Program-made: the position numbers and the translations under genes | NCBI GenBank assembly: GCA_030770535.1 | Contig: JASVEC010000004.1 | Coordinates: 1-64,000, forward strand | Origin: Batkoa obscura | Taxonomy: Eukaryota; Entomophthoromycota; Entomophthoromycetes; Entomophthorales; Batkoaceae | Direction: 5' to 3' | DNA: 64,000 nucleotides | The notes under the pieces: model-generated | What the model was told of the DNA's origin: nothing | What the model saw: only the letters and a program-made list of their open reading frames with translations | Databases searched by the model: none | In this document: positions 34,585 to 49,074 of the stretch, in pieces | Numbering within the stretch: the stretch's first letter is position 1 | Layout: the number at the start of each line of letters is the position of its first letter

Positions 34585-34944
34585 TCATAGATAAAGTCCC
34601 TCTTTACTAGATGCTTCGTTTGAATTACTTTCTTCCACTCTTTCGATCTTCGGTTCCTTTTTTTCAACTTTAGGTTTGATACTAAATGTAACTCCCGATT
34701 TACTAGCAATCATCTCTTCCATTATTTCTTTTCGTAGATACAACCTTTTAATCACTTCTTCATTCTCGATATATGTTTCCTTATAAATCTGTCTATCTCC
34801 TTCTTCAACTTCCAAGTTTTCACTAAATGTTTTTAGTTCTTGATTTGAATAGATTAAATGCTGGATTTTCTGTTGAACTCTTTCTAATTCATCCACCAGC
34901 TCGGCTACTCCAATACTCTTCAATTTCTCTTTAAATTCTTCCAT
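34585..34944 (-). CDS. Small coiled-coil protein, unrecognised
   Basis: 119 residues, no intron. Residues 1-90 are almost wholly helical with heptad-like spacing (VAELVDELERVQQKIQHLIYSNQELKTF ... NEEVIKRLYLRKEIMEEMI), suggesting a helical hairpin or dimeric coiled coil. The tail is Lys/Glu/Ser-rich. The balanced, non-AT-driven residue use argues that it is a true gene. It is divergent from GET4 with about 118 bp between start codons, so the two probably share a promoter region. I do not recognise the family. Confidence 0.7.
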   Translation of the reverse strand: MEEFKEKLKSIGVAELVDELERVQQKIQHLIYSNQELKTFSENLEVEEGDRQIYKETYIENEEVIKRLYLRKEIMEEMIASKSGVTFSIKPKVEKKEPKIERVEESNSNEASSKEGLYL

Positions 34945-35062
34945 GTTAAAAGTAAAGTACCATTTGTCATCACTTTTTCAACATATATTAAATAATTTTA
35001 ATTGGTTGCAGCTGTATAAATTCAGTTTTGGTTTGACATTTAATTTTTTTAAAAGTTTAGTC

Positions 35063-36372
35063 ATGGAAAACAGTGAAGACGTAGGCTCCTTATCACTTTC
35101 CGATTTAAAAGGAAAAGGCTCAAAGCAAGATAAAACTTTAAAGAAATTGGAAGCTTCTTTAAAAGAAGGTGATTTTTATCAAGCACATCAGATATATCGT
35201 TCCGTTTGTAATAGGTAAATGAATAAATAAACAAGATTAAAGGTTTTAATTGAGTTTAGGTTTTATAATAATGGTAACTACGGAAAAGCAATAGAGATGC
35301 TTTACAAAGGAGCTTTGACACTTTTAAAATTTGAGCAGTATTCTTCAGCTTCTGATCTTGGTATTTATCTTATTAAGGCTTATGAATCTTCAAAAACTCC
35401 TATTGATGAGCAATCAATTCGTAAATATTTTTATATCAAAATAAATTATAACATAACAATTATATAGAAAGATTGAAAGAAATCATCGACGGATTTCCAT
35501 CAACAGAGAAGGCTCGTTCATTTTTAATTACCGAAGCGTTATAGTAAACAATTAATTTAATAACTTATTTATACTTATTATTTATTCAAAGTTGGAGTAT
35601 AAAATCTGGTTCATTTAAATCTGGGGAACCAATATTTCATGATCTTTTAGGTAATTTATATAATAAAGGTAATTTTCTAGTTTCTAGTTTTATAAAGTAG
35701 CTGTTTATCGATTTAGATGGTGAGTTTGAACAAGCTGAACCGCATTACATCTTCGGCTCTGAAGCAACTGGCGATAACTTCGGTGAGTTCTTGTATCGTT
35801 GGACCCTTTCAGTCACCCCTCTCAGCTTTGGCTATTTCTTAGCAAGGGGTATATTAAGGTATAAATAACACTATCACAATGTATTTTCAGATAATTAATT
35901 TGTGTAGTAAATTAGTGATTGGAAATGCAACATCAGCTATACTCGCCTTAAATAAATTCATAAGTTTACTTTTTGAAAATCAAAAAGAAGTGTTAGTGGA
36001 TTCAGAAGCACCTAAAGGTTCTTTTGTTGAAACTAAACTACCACTTGTTAACTTTATGCAATTACTTTGTATCATCATAACCAAAGATGGCTCAAGAGAT
36101 CTTTTTGTTAAATTACGTAACCAATATTCAGAACATTTGGTTTCCGATGAGTTCAACTTTACAGAGGTAATTTTAATTTGTAGAGTTTAAGCTCAATTTA
36201 CTTACTTATGTAGTATATGAATAAGATTGGAGAAATCTATTTTGGTATACGTATACATCGACCAGTCAATATTATGCAAAGTTTAATGGAAAGCATGTTC
36301 CAACAACCAAACTCTAACCCCAGTACACTTTCTATTAATTCTTTCTCTCATGATGAAACGGATCTTGATTAA
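35063..36372 (+). CDS. GET4: Get4 homologue (tail-anchored protein targeting)
   Basis: Seven exons by my reading. The chosen start is ATG 35063 (MENSEDVGSLSLSDLKGK), because the frame upstream is only AT-driven. The alpha-solenoid reads LKEGDFYQAHQIYRSVCNR|FYNNGNYGKAIEMLYKGAL, ASDLGIYLIKAYE, EPIFHDLLGNLYNK|DGEFEQAEPHYIFG, then FLYRWTLSVTPLSFGYFLARGIL|SKLVIGNATSAI. It ends with LPLVNFMQLLCIII...FVKLRNQY and YMNKIGEIYFGIR. This matches Get4/TRC35, which with Get5 hands tail-anchored membrane proteins from Sgt2 to the Get3 ATPase in the cytosol. The intron at about 35860-35909 uses the TGTAG acceptor, which keeps the frame. Confidence 0.9.
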
Positions 36373-36584
36373 AACTATTTTTTATGTTAAAAATGTATTG
36401 AATAAAAGCAAGTTATACGTGGTTTATATCAATAAACTTAAAGATTGTACTTTGTAATTTTTTTATTAAAAAGGAACACAGCTAATCTAAAAATAGAAGA
36501 CGTATTAAAAATGTCGAATTATCTTAATGATATTTAAATCTATCATTATACTATGATTAAATCAACTCGATTGTTTGATTGTAC

Positions 36585-38336
36585 TTAAGATTCCGTAGGA
36601 TTCTCAGTTACTTTTTCAGTTTCGGAATGGTTTTGAAGAGGAATGTTTTCAAAAGCTAAGGTGCATATAAAGCCAATAACACAAAAAGGTATCATAGAAA
36701 GGAAAAGTGTACGATAAGCTTGAAGGTAAGAGTATATTACTTGTTCTCGAACTCCTGAAGATAAAGAATCTAAGTCGTTAAGCTTATTTAAAAGGTTGGT
36801 AATCTAAAAAATTATTAAATATAAATTATAATATCAAAATATCAAAATTACGTTTTCTCCAGGAAGGTTATCAGTTAAAGAAGTGAATAAAACATTATTA
36901 TAAATGGACCCAACAATGGCTAATCCAAAAACACCACCAAGGGTTTGTGCAAAAGAAATAAAAGATGTGATCATTGCAGCATCTGAGGCGGCAACTGCTA
37001 GCTGACTACAAGTCATAGACAATTGGATATTAAATCCAATACCACCACCAATCAAAAGTGGATAAATAATAAGTTCAGCGCGGGTAATATCCAATCTTAA
37101 TAAAGCCATTAAAGAAACCCCAACTAAAACCATACCAGAGCCAAAGCGCATGATTGGTCTATAAGAACGGAACCTACGTGCAAGTAAACCTGAAGCCACA
37201 GAAAAACTACAGACGCCTAATAAAGCAGGTAATAACTCCAAACCGGCTTCAAAAGCGGTTTTGTTCTGAACCGTTTGGTGATATAATGGCCAATAATAAA
37301 TGGTTGAAAAAAATGGGATGCAGTACATAAAAGCATTAACACTTGCAAGTATAGCATTGCGCGTAAATAATCTTCCAGGAATTACTGGTTCTTTAGCATA
37401 ATACTTTTCAACTAAAATAAATGCTATTAACAACGCGACTCCAACAATAATACATGAAATAACTTGTGCTGAGGACCAAAGATAGGTACGTCCCCCCCAA
37501 TTTAAACCTAAGGTGAGCGTTATGGTCCCAGCAACTAATATTATAGTGCCTAAAAAATCAACTCGAGCAACTAGATCATTCAATTTGGAGCCATCACCGC
37601 GTAATTTTGGTAATAAAAACACGATTACAATAGCAGCAATCACCACAATTGGAATATTAATATAAAATACCCATCTCCAATTTACATAATCTGTTAACAC
37701 ACCACCTAACAATGGTCCTGCTACATTTGCTAGTGCAAATGTGGCACTGATTATACCTTGATAAACACCACGCTGTACCATGGGGACAACATCTATTTGA
37801 ATTATTAGCAAATATTAAAAACATGATAAAAATTAAGTACCCGAAATAATAATAAAAGAAAGGGAGATTAAACCTCCGGATCCAATACCAGCAAGTGCAC
37901 GAAATATAATCAAAACGATGATTGAAGGGGCTAACCCACATCCAATACTACCAATTAAAAACAATGTAAGGGCAAATAGTAGAGTAATTTTACGTCCAAA
38001 GATATCTGAAAATTTACCATAGAGAGGCTGAAAGGCTGTCATAGTTAATAGATAAGAAGCCGCTATCCATGTCACCTCGCCACTTGAACCAAAATCGTCT
38101 ACAATCGCTCCTAAAGCGGTGGCAACAATAGTTTCATCAGTTGAAGCTAAAAAAATTGATAGCATCAGAGCTATCATGATAAACAATAATTTCGCCCCCG
38201 ACTGATGACTATCTGAAGCCTTTTCGTCAACATTTTCCTCTGTGCTGACAACACTCTTCTTTTTACTAAATACCAAGTCATCAAGTTGAGTTGATGAAGA
38301 ATTGACTATTGGTGAAAAAATCTCTTGTTCTGGCAT
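36585..38336 (-). CDS. MFS drug:H+ antiporter, DHA2 (14-TM) type
   Basis: Three exons with introns at about 37791-37840 and 36805-36852; the G|AT join restores the SDVVPMVQRG block. The N-terminal tail is acidic/Ser-rich, then come helices with the family motifs: DETIVATALGAI (motif D1 region), SYLLTMTAFQPLYGKFSDIFGRK (motif A), LAGIGSGG, ALANVAGPLLGGVLTDYVNWRWVFYINIPI (motif C, antiporter signature), and about 14 hydrophobic segments in all. Such proteins export toxic compounds, siderophores or amino acids across plasma or vacuolar membranes. Codons contain more G and C than the genes before 20 kb. A paralogue lies at 41316-43050 in divergent orientation. Substrate unknown. Confidence 0.93.
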
Positions 38337-41315
38337 CTTGTATTAGGTTGATTGTTCTATATTATGCTATTTATATAAATGAAGTTGTAAAAATACACGA
38401 TAAACTATCTCATAAATATTACTAATATGAAAAGAAAAAGTACGGCTGATTTTATTTGAATTTATGTCAAATAGTACTATTAATTTATTCTTTGCAGGTA
38501 GTAACTTAAATGGAGCTGGCCAATCATTGGGATCAAGAGTTGTAATTATTTGCTTAGATTAAAATAGTAAATAATCAAATCGATAAAATAGGTGGTAATT
38601 CGCGTTCAAAAAATCAGGGGATTCAGTTTACGCCAAGTGAATCAAGTTGCATTGATATAAGCTTAATTTATTAAGATGGAGCAGGTGGGGTTTAAATCAG
38701 TATAAATTTTATATTATAGTTCGCTAAAGAAGCTTCGCGTTTTAGATTATTTTAGGAATAGAATAGAGGCAAAGAGAATTTTTACTTTAGCTATGTGCTT
38801 TGGGGTTGTGAGTTAACTGATAAGTGGAATAAATCGATGTAGGTTTACTAAAAGTGGTAAAGAAAGTTGCTAAGTAATGAATTTATGAATGAAATGGGCG
38901 ATTTTTTTAAGTACCGATTTTTTGTTCTTTAAGCATTTGTACAACGAATAATTATTGCCCAAGTAAAAATACTTGATATTTCTCTAGACGAAACCAAACT
39001 ATTAGTATTTAATATGAAAAGCTATATTTGAAAACAGTGACCCAAGTGAAATATATGATATATAACCATCCCATGTTTTTTATAATCTTACGTTTTACAT
39101 AGACAGTTCATGTACTATGTATATTTCAAAACCTGTTTTTGAGCTTTATAAAACAAAGTCAAACTATTAATAACAAAATCATAAAATATAAATAGTTAAT
39201 AGTTGTTAATTAAAATAGTTAAATGACAAAGAAGCAAATTTTTATTAGGCATGTTACTAAACAATCTGTCTGAACACCAGATTAATACCATATTGAAAGT
39301 TAATGGATTATCAAGCAGTGAATTTATCCAATAGCCTATGATGAGGTAGACGGAATAAGGCTGACTGATTTTCAATATTAAAGTTGAAACATCTAATACG
39401 TTAAATTCGAAATATACTATAACCATTTATTTATAAATTGAGCGGCTATGTAAATGAAGGCGTAAATTCTAGTTTAAAAGTAGTATTCTAATATATGTAA
39501 ATGTTGACTAAATACTTGTAAGAAAAACCTAGTTGAAACTTAGATATGTTTTCCCAGCCAAAAACCTTAGACTGTGAGTTTGTTTAGTAATTTCCAAATA
39601 TTTCAACATCTTTTTTGAAATTGAGGACTTGAAGGTGAGTGTTGAATACTGGAGTAGATAAAGGTCGAAAAAAGGAACCTAATATATGAGCTACATTATA
39701 TTTAGTTTGAGTATAAGCTATCTATTAGACAATAGAAAGCAACAAAATACAAATGCTTGTTTCTCACACCAACGTCTGTCTAATATGTTTAAGTAAAATC
39801 CTAGAGTAGTAGTTTTATAACAAACCTACTACTAAATCCACTTTTTTATAGGGCAACAATTTCAAAATATTAAATTCTCAAAGTGGTAAAGAACTTAATT
39901 TTCAAATAAAATCACCCTAATATTGCCAAATATAGTCAATTTGTTTTATAAACTTTGACATTAAAATTTGTAATTATTTAAACAGAATAAATGTGACAAT
40001 ACTTCTTTTTTATATTTTATATTCAAAAGCTCATCAAATAGATAGATGTATATAAGAGGTATATGCCGAGGGTTCACTCAAAATTTATAAAATCGCTCTT
40101 ATTACTTATATCAATTCAATTAGCTTAAGTAAATTCATATATAAGGTATACTATATTACAAACTACTACATTTTCTACAGTATACATGGTAGTTTAAACA
40201 ATCTGTAATAAATATGATATCATTAAATCGATTAAGTTCGATTGTAGCTTCAAAAATAAGACGCTATTTTGATAAAATTGAACAATTTTTCATCATTTAT
40301 GAGCTCTTTTTATTAGTACTTTAAATTTAATAAGAATGGCCCAAAGCTCTATCTAGACAGTACAATTCCTCTTAATTAAGGTTTGAACTAGTGACAACTG
40401 TTAGAAAGGGATTAATTCTTAAAAAACCTAGTATTTATATACATTTGTAGTAGAAATAACTGAAGCCAGCTGAGGTAAACTTGCTATCTGTAATAAAATA
40501 AATTGCTATAAATTATTTAAAACCTTGTGCCCAAGCTGGTAACTATTAACTCAGCAACAGGAAAAAGTAAAGAAAAGAACACTTAAGGAGTTACTTTAAT
40601 CAAGGAAACTTGAATAACCATTTTGCTATAAGCTTAGATGAATTTCTCAATATCAAACTTATGGTAAATGATCGATGAAATCACTCATTTAAAATCCAAC
40701 AAACTTTATTTAAATTCTTACTCATTAATAGCCTTTATTTTTATTTAAGAAGGTTTACCTATACAATAAAAGTAACATGATAACAAAATTTATATATAAC
40801 AAAACAGCGATATTTCGCTATAAATAATTTAAAGCTCTCATTTCACCAACTACTATATTAATTGTATGTACCTTTTTGCTAATATTTTGCATATTTATTT
40901 TTTTAATACAACTGAAGATCCTTCTGTCTATTACTCTAAATTCACTACAAAGTCAAGTTTAAAAAAGCAAAAAACTCATAACAAGGTTGATTGATTTATG
41001 AACCCCAAATTAAGTAAATTCGAGGGCAATTTAATTAAAATTTCAAGAATAAAAAATTCGAGTAGAATGAAATTAATAAAGTATGATTTAACTTAAAGGA
41101 TTGCTTATGTTAATATTCCATCTTGTAAGATTTATATAAATGTAATGTATTTGATTTTTCTCTCATTTGTTTTTGATAATTGGTAAATTATCTAAAAAAA
41201 TAAGGTAATTGATTGAATTTGTCATTGATAAAGAGGATAAAAATAGTTTTATAAATTTAACAAGAGCCATATTCTATAACTAAATATAAATGAAACTAAC
41301 CCTTCACCAGTAGAA
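38337..41315. other. Divergent intergenic region of about 3 kb between two MFS genes
   Basis: No gene that I can support; a 76-codon open frame near 39196-39426 has no family features. It should contain both MFS promoters. A symmetric CCAATCATTGG lies at 38520-38530, carrying a CCAAT box on each strand. No family A element is recognised. Confidence 0.55.
38520..38530. promoter_or_regulatory. Symmetric double CCAAT box
   Basis: CCAATCATTGG, about 185 bp upstream of the minus-strand MFS start. CCAAT is the binding site of the Hap2/3/5 complex. Function here is only inferred from position. Confidence 0.3.
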
Positions 41316-43050
41316 ATGTCAGAGATAGAGACAAAAGCTGGAAAACAAGATCATACTTCGAATGCCAACATAGATGAATTTGGTTTAGAAAAAAATGAAG
41401 AAACTAAGGAACAAGAAACTCACGAGAACAATATAATTTCGTCCAAATGGAAGCTAATTACCATTTGCTTTGGGTAGGTTCAACTTGGCAATTTCTATTT
41501 CAATTAATTTTATCTTTAGTTTGATGTTATCCATTTTCATCGCCGCTATTGACGAAAACATTGTAGCCACTGCGCTCGGTGGTATTGTAAAAGATTTTAA
41601 AGCATCTGGTGACTTGACATGGATAGCAGCCTCCTACTTATTAACTATGACTGCCTTCCAACCCCTATACGGCAAATTTAGTGACATTTTTGGTCGCAAA
41701 CAAGCCATGTTATTCGCCTTGTTTATATTTTTAATTGGTAGTATAGGTTGTGGTGCTGCACCCAATATTATAGCATTAGTTGTGTTCCGTGCTATTGCTG
41801 GTGTAGGTGCTGGAGGTTTGATTGCTTTGCCCTTTATAATAATGTCCGATGTTGTCCCATTACAGCAGAGAAGTGCTTATATGGGTTTGATTCAAGCCAC
41901 TTTTGCTATCTCTTCGGTAATTGGACCCATCATTGGTGGCTTGTTCGTAGATTATGTTACCTGGCGATGGGTATTTTATATCAACGTGCCCATCTCGGTA
42001 ATTGCAATGGTAGTCGTACTATTCTTAATCCCAGTATCAAAAGCAGTTTCCAATGCAACATTAAAGCAAAAGATGAAGAGAGTGGATATTTGGGGTACCC
42101 TTACTTTAGTTACTGGCTCTATCTGTATTATTTTAGCCACCAATTGGGGTGGCAAAGAATATTCTTGGGGCTCAGGGGCAGTCATTGGTAGCTTTGTAGC
42201 AGGTATTGTTGTGATGGCCATCTTTATTTTCATCGAACTAAAGGTTGCACAAGAACCAGTGATACCCTCCCATATATTTACACGTAATGTAATAGCTGGT
42301 TCAATCACTACAATAGCCTTTGGATTCTCTATGTTTACAGCTTTGAATTATATACCATTGTATCATCAAACCATCCATGGACGTAGTGCAACGGAAGCAG
42401 GTGTACAAACCATTCCTTTTATGTTTGGTTTATCCTTTTTTGCTGGCACTTCAGGTTTAATAACAAATAAAACTGGGACGTACCGCCCAATTATGTGGTT
42501 AGGTATGACTATGATCGTACTAGGCAACTCTTTATATGGCGGACTAATTCGATCTGGGATTACTTTAGCTGAAGAAATTATTTATGCTTTATTACTTGGT
42601 TCTGGTATTGGTTTAAATATTCAATTGGCTTTAGTAGCCTCCCAAGCTTCTGTTCCAGATAAAGGTAATAAGCAGCTAATTATTTAACCTATAAATATTT
42701 ATTCTTTTTTAGATGCTGCTGTTACCACCGCTTTTATCAGATATGCACTTTCCATTGGGGGTGTCTTAGGGCTGGCAGTCCATGGTGCCGTGTTTAATAA
42801 TGTATTATCACAACAGCTTGATAAAATATTACCAGGAATCGATTCTAAAAAAATAATGGAATCTTTAGAATCTTTATATCAATTACCATCCGATCAACTC
42901 TCTTTAGCTCTCAAAGCATATGAGTATTCTTATAAAATGTTGTTTGTTTCTATGATACCTATTTCAGTTATTGGCTTAATTTCATGCCTTTGTATCCAAC
43001 ATATCCCACTTGATCGTAATGGTAGTGACCAGAAAGCGGCAGCACATTAA
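41316..43050 (+). CDS. MFS drug:H+ antiporter, DHA2 (14-TM) type, paralogue
   Basis: Three exons. The start at 41316 gives an acidic/Lys-rich cytosolic tail (MSEIETKAGKQ...); intron 1 at about 41474-41517 restores TICFGLMLSIFIAAIDENIVA, and intron 2 at about 42665-42711 restores DKDAAVTTAFIRY. Motifs: TWIAASYLLTMTAFQPLYG then KFSDIFGRK, IAGVGAGG, ISSVIGPIIGGLFVDYVTWRWVFYINVPI, and about 14 hydrophobic helices. It is clearly homologous to the 36585-38336 protein throughout, including the last block (SYKMLFVSMIPISVIGLISCLC against SYLQAYRTLFLSMIPFCVIGFI). Exporter of unknown substrate, probably plasma membrane or vacuole. The pair probably arose by local duplication. Confidence 0.93.
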
Positions 43051-43172
43051 GACTATGTTTTAAAAAGTTAGAATTTAGTTAATTTTATCTGCCTTTTTTG
43101 TGGTGTGTTTTTACCTTTTAATAAATAATAGTTAACAGTTTAGTTTAAAAGCATATAAATGTTATGATTATG

Positions 43173-43273
43173 TGGTGATGTATTTTTGTGTTTAAGAATT
43201 TTACTAACGATCTTTCCGCTCAAATACCGCTTAAAAGATGGAAAAAGTGATGAAGCCAAAAAAAACACCCCTA
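43173..43273 (-). mobile_element. Short TIR element (MITE family A)
   Basis: Reverse-orientation copy from TGGTGATGTATTTTTGTG to ACACCCCTA, with the core TTTCCGCTCAAATACCGCTT. It sits between the converging MFS and alanine aminotransferase genes. Confidence 0.85.
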
Positions 43274-43360
43274 TATACTATTCAAATAGTTTTAAATTAT
43301 TTGTATATCACATTTTAACAAGATAATATTCTAAATCTTCATTTATTTAACTTTATGCAT

Positions 43361-45490
<2,130 letters not shown>

Positions 45491-46364
45491 GTTGAACCAA
45501 CTTTGATTTAAATTGTAAAGTTCCTTTTATTTTTCTCAGGATCATTTGATTCTTGGGTTTCTTAATATGGGTTCAATTTTAATTAGCATAGAATTAAGGG
45601 ATAGATAAATTGAAATAATTGAAAGTATAAGTAATAAATATTTTTTAGCCCAAGATGTATACTTTTTTATGTTATTTTTTAATCTTGTTTCATAATGCTT
45701 TTAAATACTCTTTAACATTTTAGTTTAAAAATCTAATTTTACTTTTATGAATTTTAGATCATATGTAAAGAATAGAAATTGACCAGAAATATTTCATTTA
45801 ATATTAAAAAACAATGTTAAATATAAACTAATTAATCAAACTATGCTATATTAAAAAGACAACTTTAGTATAAAAATTATCATAACAATGAAATAATATT
45901 GAAAATACTTTTAAAAGTACTCCCTTGATTTATTGATCTTGACATAAATTAAAATGATTAAAATAATATAATTAATTGATTGTATTCTATTAAAATAGGA
46001 TATAAAATGTATAATATTACCAAGCTATAGCAATCTATTATCATCGTGCCTATAGCCAATTTTTAAAGAGTTAGCAGCTTGTTTGGGTGTAGATTCTAAT
46101 TGAAAATTTCAATTTATCTAAATAAAGAAGTACTACTATTTTATCGAAAATTAAACTCACATTAAAAAACTAAAATCTTGGAGAAAAAGATGTTAATTTT
46201 AATCTCTCCAATATTCACTTTGAGTTAGTATGATTATTAAATCATACGGCATCATCAAAAGACGACACAATAAAGGATATATAAGTAAGAAGAAGAAATA
46301 TTTATTATTTATCAAAATAATTTCAATTCTTTCAACTCCTCTAATTACAAAAAATAATTTAAAA
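45491..46364. other. Divergent intergenic region
   Basis: Between the aminotransferase and the secreted orphan. The frame before 46365 is open back to 46230 but AT/Lys-driven. No other feature seen. Confidence 0.5.
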
Positions 46365-46919
46365 ATGAAAAGTACTTTAAATTTATTATCCCTCTTATAT
46401 TTCGCCATTGCCGTCCAAGCCCAAAGCCCAATCACATTTACAGGCTCCCCGCTTGCCACCAGCTCTATCAGCAGTCAAGGGACGGTGCTTTACAGCACAC
46501 CAGGTACTGGCCAAAGTTCTGGGGCCCAATTTCTATATCAAAAAAACATTAGTGATTCAAAGCAAGTTGGTTTGGCTGAGGTACATCTTGTTAGTAACAA
46601 TGGCATCGATGTCGTGCTACAAACAGGATTTGACACTATTACTCAAGAATGTAGCTGTTATTACATCGACGCTAAAGATTTAATTCAAAAGATTCCAAAT
46701 TTGAGAAGTGCCAATGATTACAGGATCAGCTTTATTGGTGCTAATTATAGGATAGATTCAGGCTATTTTGCAATCAGTATCCAAGGATCGGTATTAAATG
46801 GTGCTCAAGGTTTTGCACCAACCCATGGGACTTTTAATTCGAATTCATATAATATGTTAGTGAAGGATAATCAATGTGAAGAGGAAAATGGCTACAATAC
46901 TCAAGCTTATAGTTATTAA
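46365..46919 (+). CDS. Small secreted protein, unrecognised
   Basis: 184 residues. ATG 46365 (AAAAATG) gives a clear signal peptide MKSTLNLLSLLYFAIAVQAQ with cleavage expected after VQA. The mature protein is rich in Ser, Gly, Thr and Asn at the start (TFTGSPLATSSISSQGTV), has a CSC motif near residue 103 and one further Cys near the end, with alternating hydrophobic residues suggesting a beta-rich fold (YRISFIGANYRIDSGYFAISIQG). No transmembrane or GPI tail. Codon use is less AT-skewed than its surroundings, arguing for a real, expressed gene. It may be a cell-wall or effector-like protein. I do not recognise the family. Confidence 0.8.
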   Translation: MKSTLNLLSLLYFAIAVQAQSPITFTGSPLATSSISSQGTVLYSTPGTGQSSGAQFLYQKNISDSKQVGLAEVHLVSNNGIDVVLQTGFDTITQECSCYYIDAKDLIQKIPNLRSANDYRISFIGANYRIDSGYFAISIQGSVLNGAQGFAPTHGTFNSNSYNMLVKDNQCEEENGYNTQAYSY

Positions 46920-47460
46920 TGATTTTTTTAATATTTAATCTTTCTTAATCGAATAAAATATCACTTTTTTACATTACATTTTATTATATTGTATATATTC
47001 TCACAATGGCATTTGATGTCTTTCCATAGATATAGTTAGGTTCTTATGTGATGTTATTTTGATTAATATGGAATTTTTGATTATTATTACACAATTAAAA
47101 TATTAATTTATATCTTATTTCATAAATGGATTATTTGTATAAACTATTTAGTTTTAGATTGTTGCTAATTCAATCTCAAATTGAGCTGTGAAATTTTATC
47201 TATGGTTTTAACCAGGCTTTCAAACTTATTTGTATATTAAATAATAAAAACCAAAGGATTGTTAAAAAAACTGATATAGCCCTATGCTTCTCACATTATA
47301 ATAATGAGAGGCTTGTATTTATTTTTTCCCAAGGATTTGAATTGAAAATGATTATAAATGTCATGCTTTACAATTCTATTGCTTATCGAAACTGACTAGA
47401 GAGGTAGAAAAATCAATATAAAAAATGCGATTTATGAAATTTTAATACAGTCTGACTATA

Positions 47461-47559
47461 TGGGGATGTATTTTTTTGTAAGAAATTTACTAACAATTTT
47501 TCCGCTCAAATAGCGTTTAAAAAATGGAAAAAATAATGAAGCCAAAAAAAACATCCTCA
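47461..47559 (-). mobile_element. Short TIR element (MITE family A)
   Basis: Reverse-orientation copy from TGGGGATGTATTTTTTTG to ACATCCTCA, with the core TTCCGCTCAAATAGCGTT, flanked by TA on both sides. Confidence 0.87.
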
Positions 47560-47839
47560 TATATTAATTGTGATAATGGGTGAAACTGATCAAATAATCA
47601 ATACTATTATGATTGTGACCAAGAGTAAATAAAATATGAATATTACTATCAAAACTCAAGCTAAATTTATATAAAGATTAATGTTATTGAGGTACTCTTT
47701 ATAACAAGTAAATATAAAGGAGTGAGCGTTTAAAGTATTTAATCATACAAAGTTTGCTTAGTTTTCGATTAAAAATAATAAATTTTTTTGACTAAATTTT
47801 CATATTTTATTTAATCTTGATCATAGCCATAATAATATA

Positions 47840-47872
47840 TGAGGATGTTTTTTAATCAGCTTGATTCATTAA
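47840..47872 (+). mobile_element. Fragment: one end of a MITE family A element
   Basis: TGAGGATGTTTTTTAATCAG followed by CTTGATTCATTAA resembles the left terminal repeat; no matching core or right end follows. Confidence 0.45.
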
Positions 47873-49074
47873 CATAAATATTATATAACCGAACCGTGTG
47901 AAAATAGTATAATAAATACAATTTGTAGAATAAACCATTTAATAAGACATTGGAAGCATGTATATGACATAACATGTAGTTATTAGGTTTTCAAAAGCCC
48001 TTTACTTTTTTTTAATGAGTAAAGTAAGAAGAGCTATTATTAGCAATAGTAGATTATTTTTTTGGCTAAAAAATAGAGTTATTTTGAAATGAAAATATTA
48101 TGCTGGTGCAATCCTATACTCTTAATACCTTAGATTTGTCCGAAAAAGTAAGGAGCTCTTTGAAAAAACATAGGTGTTGTAAAGCGGTAAAGGGTATAAA
48201 TTAGCTAATATAGATATTTAAAATGTTTGTACATTAAAGCACGAATATTTTACATACATTGTGGTAACTTTCCCCTTAGCCAACTATTCCGAATAGTATT
48301 TCTATGTATTTATGATCTTTTAAATAATTTTTTCAAATCAATTTTTCGTGGCTTCATCGGAAGATTTTTCCCGCTGACACCTTATTAATGAAATTATAAT
48401 TTTATAATTTTATAATTTTATTGTTAGAGTTCTAATAAAATCGTCTCTTTTTCATTTATAGAACTATTAATCCATAAACATTATAAGCTCTTTTCTTACT
48501 CTTAAATTAATATTAAAGTATACTGTTTTTTATAAATATGGATAAACTTTTATACATTGTTGTGCTATTTCAACTTATTTTATTCTTGACTTTACAAAAC
48601 TTTTAAGCCCATGACCATTCTAAATTGAACAATAGTGTAATTGCGTGCATTACTTCCATTTAACTGCAAATGATATTTATCATTGTGTGTATTATGACGT
48701 ATTAGTTTGAAATTTAGTGAATGAAAGGCAGCTTTGACACATTTTAAGTAATTTCAATTTTATGCTTATATAAACTTGCTCCAATTCGAACCTTTCGATT
48801 ATCTACTTTTTCATTAGCTTTAAAGCTTGTAAACTATCAACTACTTCAATTAGTTAAAAGGTTAAAGCTCTTTTTACTTACTATTGATGATAAGCTTCAT
48901 AAGAATATAATCTACTTACTTTTTATCTATAAATTTGATTTTAAAGCAACACTTTTATCCTTGTTGAATTTCAATCTTATTAAAATATATTCTTATTTGA
49001 GCTATATTAATAATTCTAATTCAAAGAGACTTAAATTTATTTTAAAGGTATATAACAAAGAAGATAAATACGCC

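Larger units (their letters stand above)
46920..49074. other. Gene-free tract of about 2.1 kb
   Basis: Contains a family A element (47461-47559), a lone left end (47840-47872) and a near-palindrome TCTCACATTATAATAATGAGA at about 47289-47310. No gene seen. Confidence 0.6.

Noticed and set aside
39196-39426. 76-codon minus-strand frame in the MFS spacer
   Set aside because: No family features, no intron continuation and no conserved-looking codon use.
41748-42191. Cys/Trp-rich 147-codon frame inside the second MFS gene
   Set aside because: Overlaps the conserved 14-TM transporter in another frame and has no plausible function.
48780-48850. Possible tRNA (TTCGAACC on the plus strand)
   Set aside because: The reverse complement has a T-loop-like GGTTCGAA, but the neighbouring bases cannot form a T-stem, and no acceptor stem or anticodon arm is found.
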